Source: Actinomycetales bacterium (lineage in GTDB: Bacteria; Actinomycetota; Actinomycetes; Actinomycetales; Cellulomonadaceae). Taken from it: DNA of 5,329 nt. The stretch is taken from the NCBI GenBank assembly GCA_012514835.1, contig JAAYZM010000223.1:1-5329 (forward strand). Reading direction: 5' to 3'. The notes beneath the pieces are model-generated. The model was not told where the DNA came from, did no database searches, and saw only the letters and a program-made list of their open reading frames with translations. Both the position numbers and the translations under genes were made by a program. Positions 4,503-5,329 of this stretch are shown here, in pieces (position 1 is the stretch's first letter; each line of letters begins with the position of its first letter).

Positions 4503-5329
4503 CTACTCGTAGGACACGGCGTCCAGCACGGGCAGGCGGGCCGCGCGGACCGCGGGCCACAGCGCGGCAAGGACGCCGACGACGGCGGCCAGCCCGACCG
4601 TCGCCCCGAGCGCAGCGGCCGGGACGGACAGCACCGAGAGTCCTTCGTCCGCGAACACGCGCGGCAGGGTGGTCGCGAGGCCCACACCCACCGCGACGCC
4701 CACGAGGGTGCCGAACACCGCGGTGAGCACCGACTCGATCGTCACGGTCCCCGCGAGCTGGAGGCGCCCGAGCCCCACGGCCCGCAGCAGCCCGATCTCG
4801 CGCGTGCGCTCGATGATCGACAGGGCGAGCGTGTTGACGATCCCCAGCACCGCGATCACGATCGACAGCCCGAGCAGGGCGTAGAGGATCACGAGGACCT
4901 GTCCCACCTGCGCGGCCAGGGAGGACGCGAACTCCTCGCCGTCGAGCACGGACAGCACCACGAACGGTGCGACGGTGTCCACGAGCCCGGCCCGCACGTC
5001 CTGGGCGGCGACCCCGGGCTCTCCGCTCACCATGAGCACCGCGACGAACGTGTACGTCGGGGGAGCGAGCTCCGCGAAGACGTCCTCGGGCAGCAGCACC
5101 GCGGCGTCCATCGCGCCCGTGTTCTGCACGGCACCGATCCGGACCACCTGCTCGCCCAGCTCGCCGCGCACCGTGAGCTCGTCGCCCACGTGCCACCCGT
5201 GCGCCTTCGCGTCGGTCTCGCGCACGGCGACCTCGCCGTCGTGCATCGAGGCCATGGAACCGGCGATCTCCTCGACGTCGAGGCTGCGCCCGAACGCGCC
5301 CGGGTCGATGCCCACGGTCGGCAGCTCGG
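4503..5329 (-). CDS. ABC transporter permease, MacB/FtsX type, C-terminal part (partial at right edge)
   Basis: The frame is open to the right edge; the GTG at 5315 is internal (residues E-L-P-T precede it), so about 274 C-terminal residues are visible. The first 140 or so are an extracytoplasmic MacB-like domain (GDELTVRG, RIGAVQNTG, VLLPEDVFAEL). Then come three transmembrane helices at about 144-170, 196-219 and 236-258. The FtsX-domain signature follows the first helix: G-I-V-N-T-L-A-L-S-I-I, then E-R-T-R-E-I-G-L-L-R-A-V-G at 173-185. The tail W-P-A-V-R-A-A-R-L-P-V-L-D-A-V is the family's usual ending. Such permeases pair with a MacB/LolD-like ATPase and move lipoproteins, peptides or antibiotics, or work in envelope stress sensing. 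The N-terminus, any ATPase gene and the promoter lie beyond the right edge, so the substrate cannot be named. It is convergent with the sigma/membrane protein unit, so cotranscription with it is excluded. Confidence 0.92.
   Translation of the reverse strand, partial: ELPTVGIDPGAFGRSLDVEEIAGSMASMHDGEVAVRETDAKAHGWHVGDELTVRGELGEQVVRIGAVQNTGAMDAAVLLPEDVFAELAPPTYTFVAVLMVSGEPGVAAQDVRAGLVDTVAPFVVLSVLDGEEFASSLAAQVGQVLVILYALLGLSIVIAVLGIVNTLALSIIERTREIGLLRAVGLGRLQLAGTVTIESVLTAVFGTLVGVAVGVGLATTLPRVFADEGLSVLSVPAAALGATVGLAAVVGVLAALWPAVRAARLPVLDAVSYE

Noticed and set aside
2684..4687. 667-residue open frame on the minus strand across the sigma and membrane protein genes and into the permease gene
   Set aside because: It runs antisense to two well-supported genes, crosses the terminator hairpin, and encodes Arg/Ala-rich sequence without any domain. 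This is typical of shadow frames in GC-rich DNA.
5313..5315. GTG on the minus strand as the start of the permease
   Set aside because: The frame stays open upstream to the window edge, and the family's N-terminal membrane helix and most of the extracytoplasmic domain are missing, so this codon is internal.

Overview
The window is high-GC DNA with strong third-position G/C bias, frequent GTG starts and GC-rich hairpin terminators without T-tracts. This points to an actinobacterium. The gene content and order (holB end, lipoprotein peptidase, tRNA-Thr) suggest Micrococcales, perhaps near Cellulomonas or Oerskovia, but that placement is an impression and not a test.

Layout: (1) 1-249 is the C-terminal end of the DNA polymerase III delta' subunit gene (holB), cut by the left edge. 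(2) 254-1795 encodes a secreted lipoprotein alpha/beta-hydrolase of the tripeptidyl-aminopeptidase (TAP-like) type, 4 nt after holB and probably cotranscribed with it. (3) 1811-1963 is a self-contained tRNA-Thr(CGT) unit with its own promoter, the tRNA gene and a hairpin terminator. (4) 1984-2400 encodes a Nudix hydrolase that looks leaderless. (5) 2407-4429 holds an ECF-type sigma factor followed by a single-pass membrane protein with a short cytoplasmic N-terminus and a large outside domain. The position and topology of the second protein suit an anti-sigma/sensor partner, but it lacks the usual zinc anti-sigma motif. (6) 4457-4495 is a strong hairpin between convergent genes. (7) 4503-5329, minus strand, is the C-terminal part of a MacB/FtsX-type ABC transporter permease, cut by the right edge.

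The most interesting observation is a bipartite motif, TGCAAGA-N14-GACATA, with identical spacing upstream of both the sigma gene (2407-2433) and the membrane protein gene (3025-3051). It looks like the sigma factor's own promoter used twice, so that sigma and its presumed partner would be autoregulated from separate start sites. The partner's Met/Gly-rich linker and two-cysteine loop are further points worth checking. The remaining genes look like ordinary chromosomal content. No mobile element, CRISPR array or phage gene was seen, and no gene-free stretch exceeds 300 bases.
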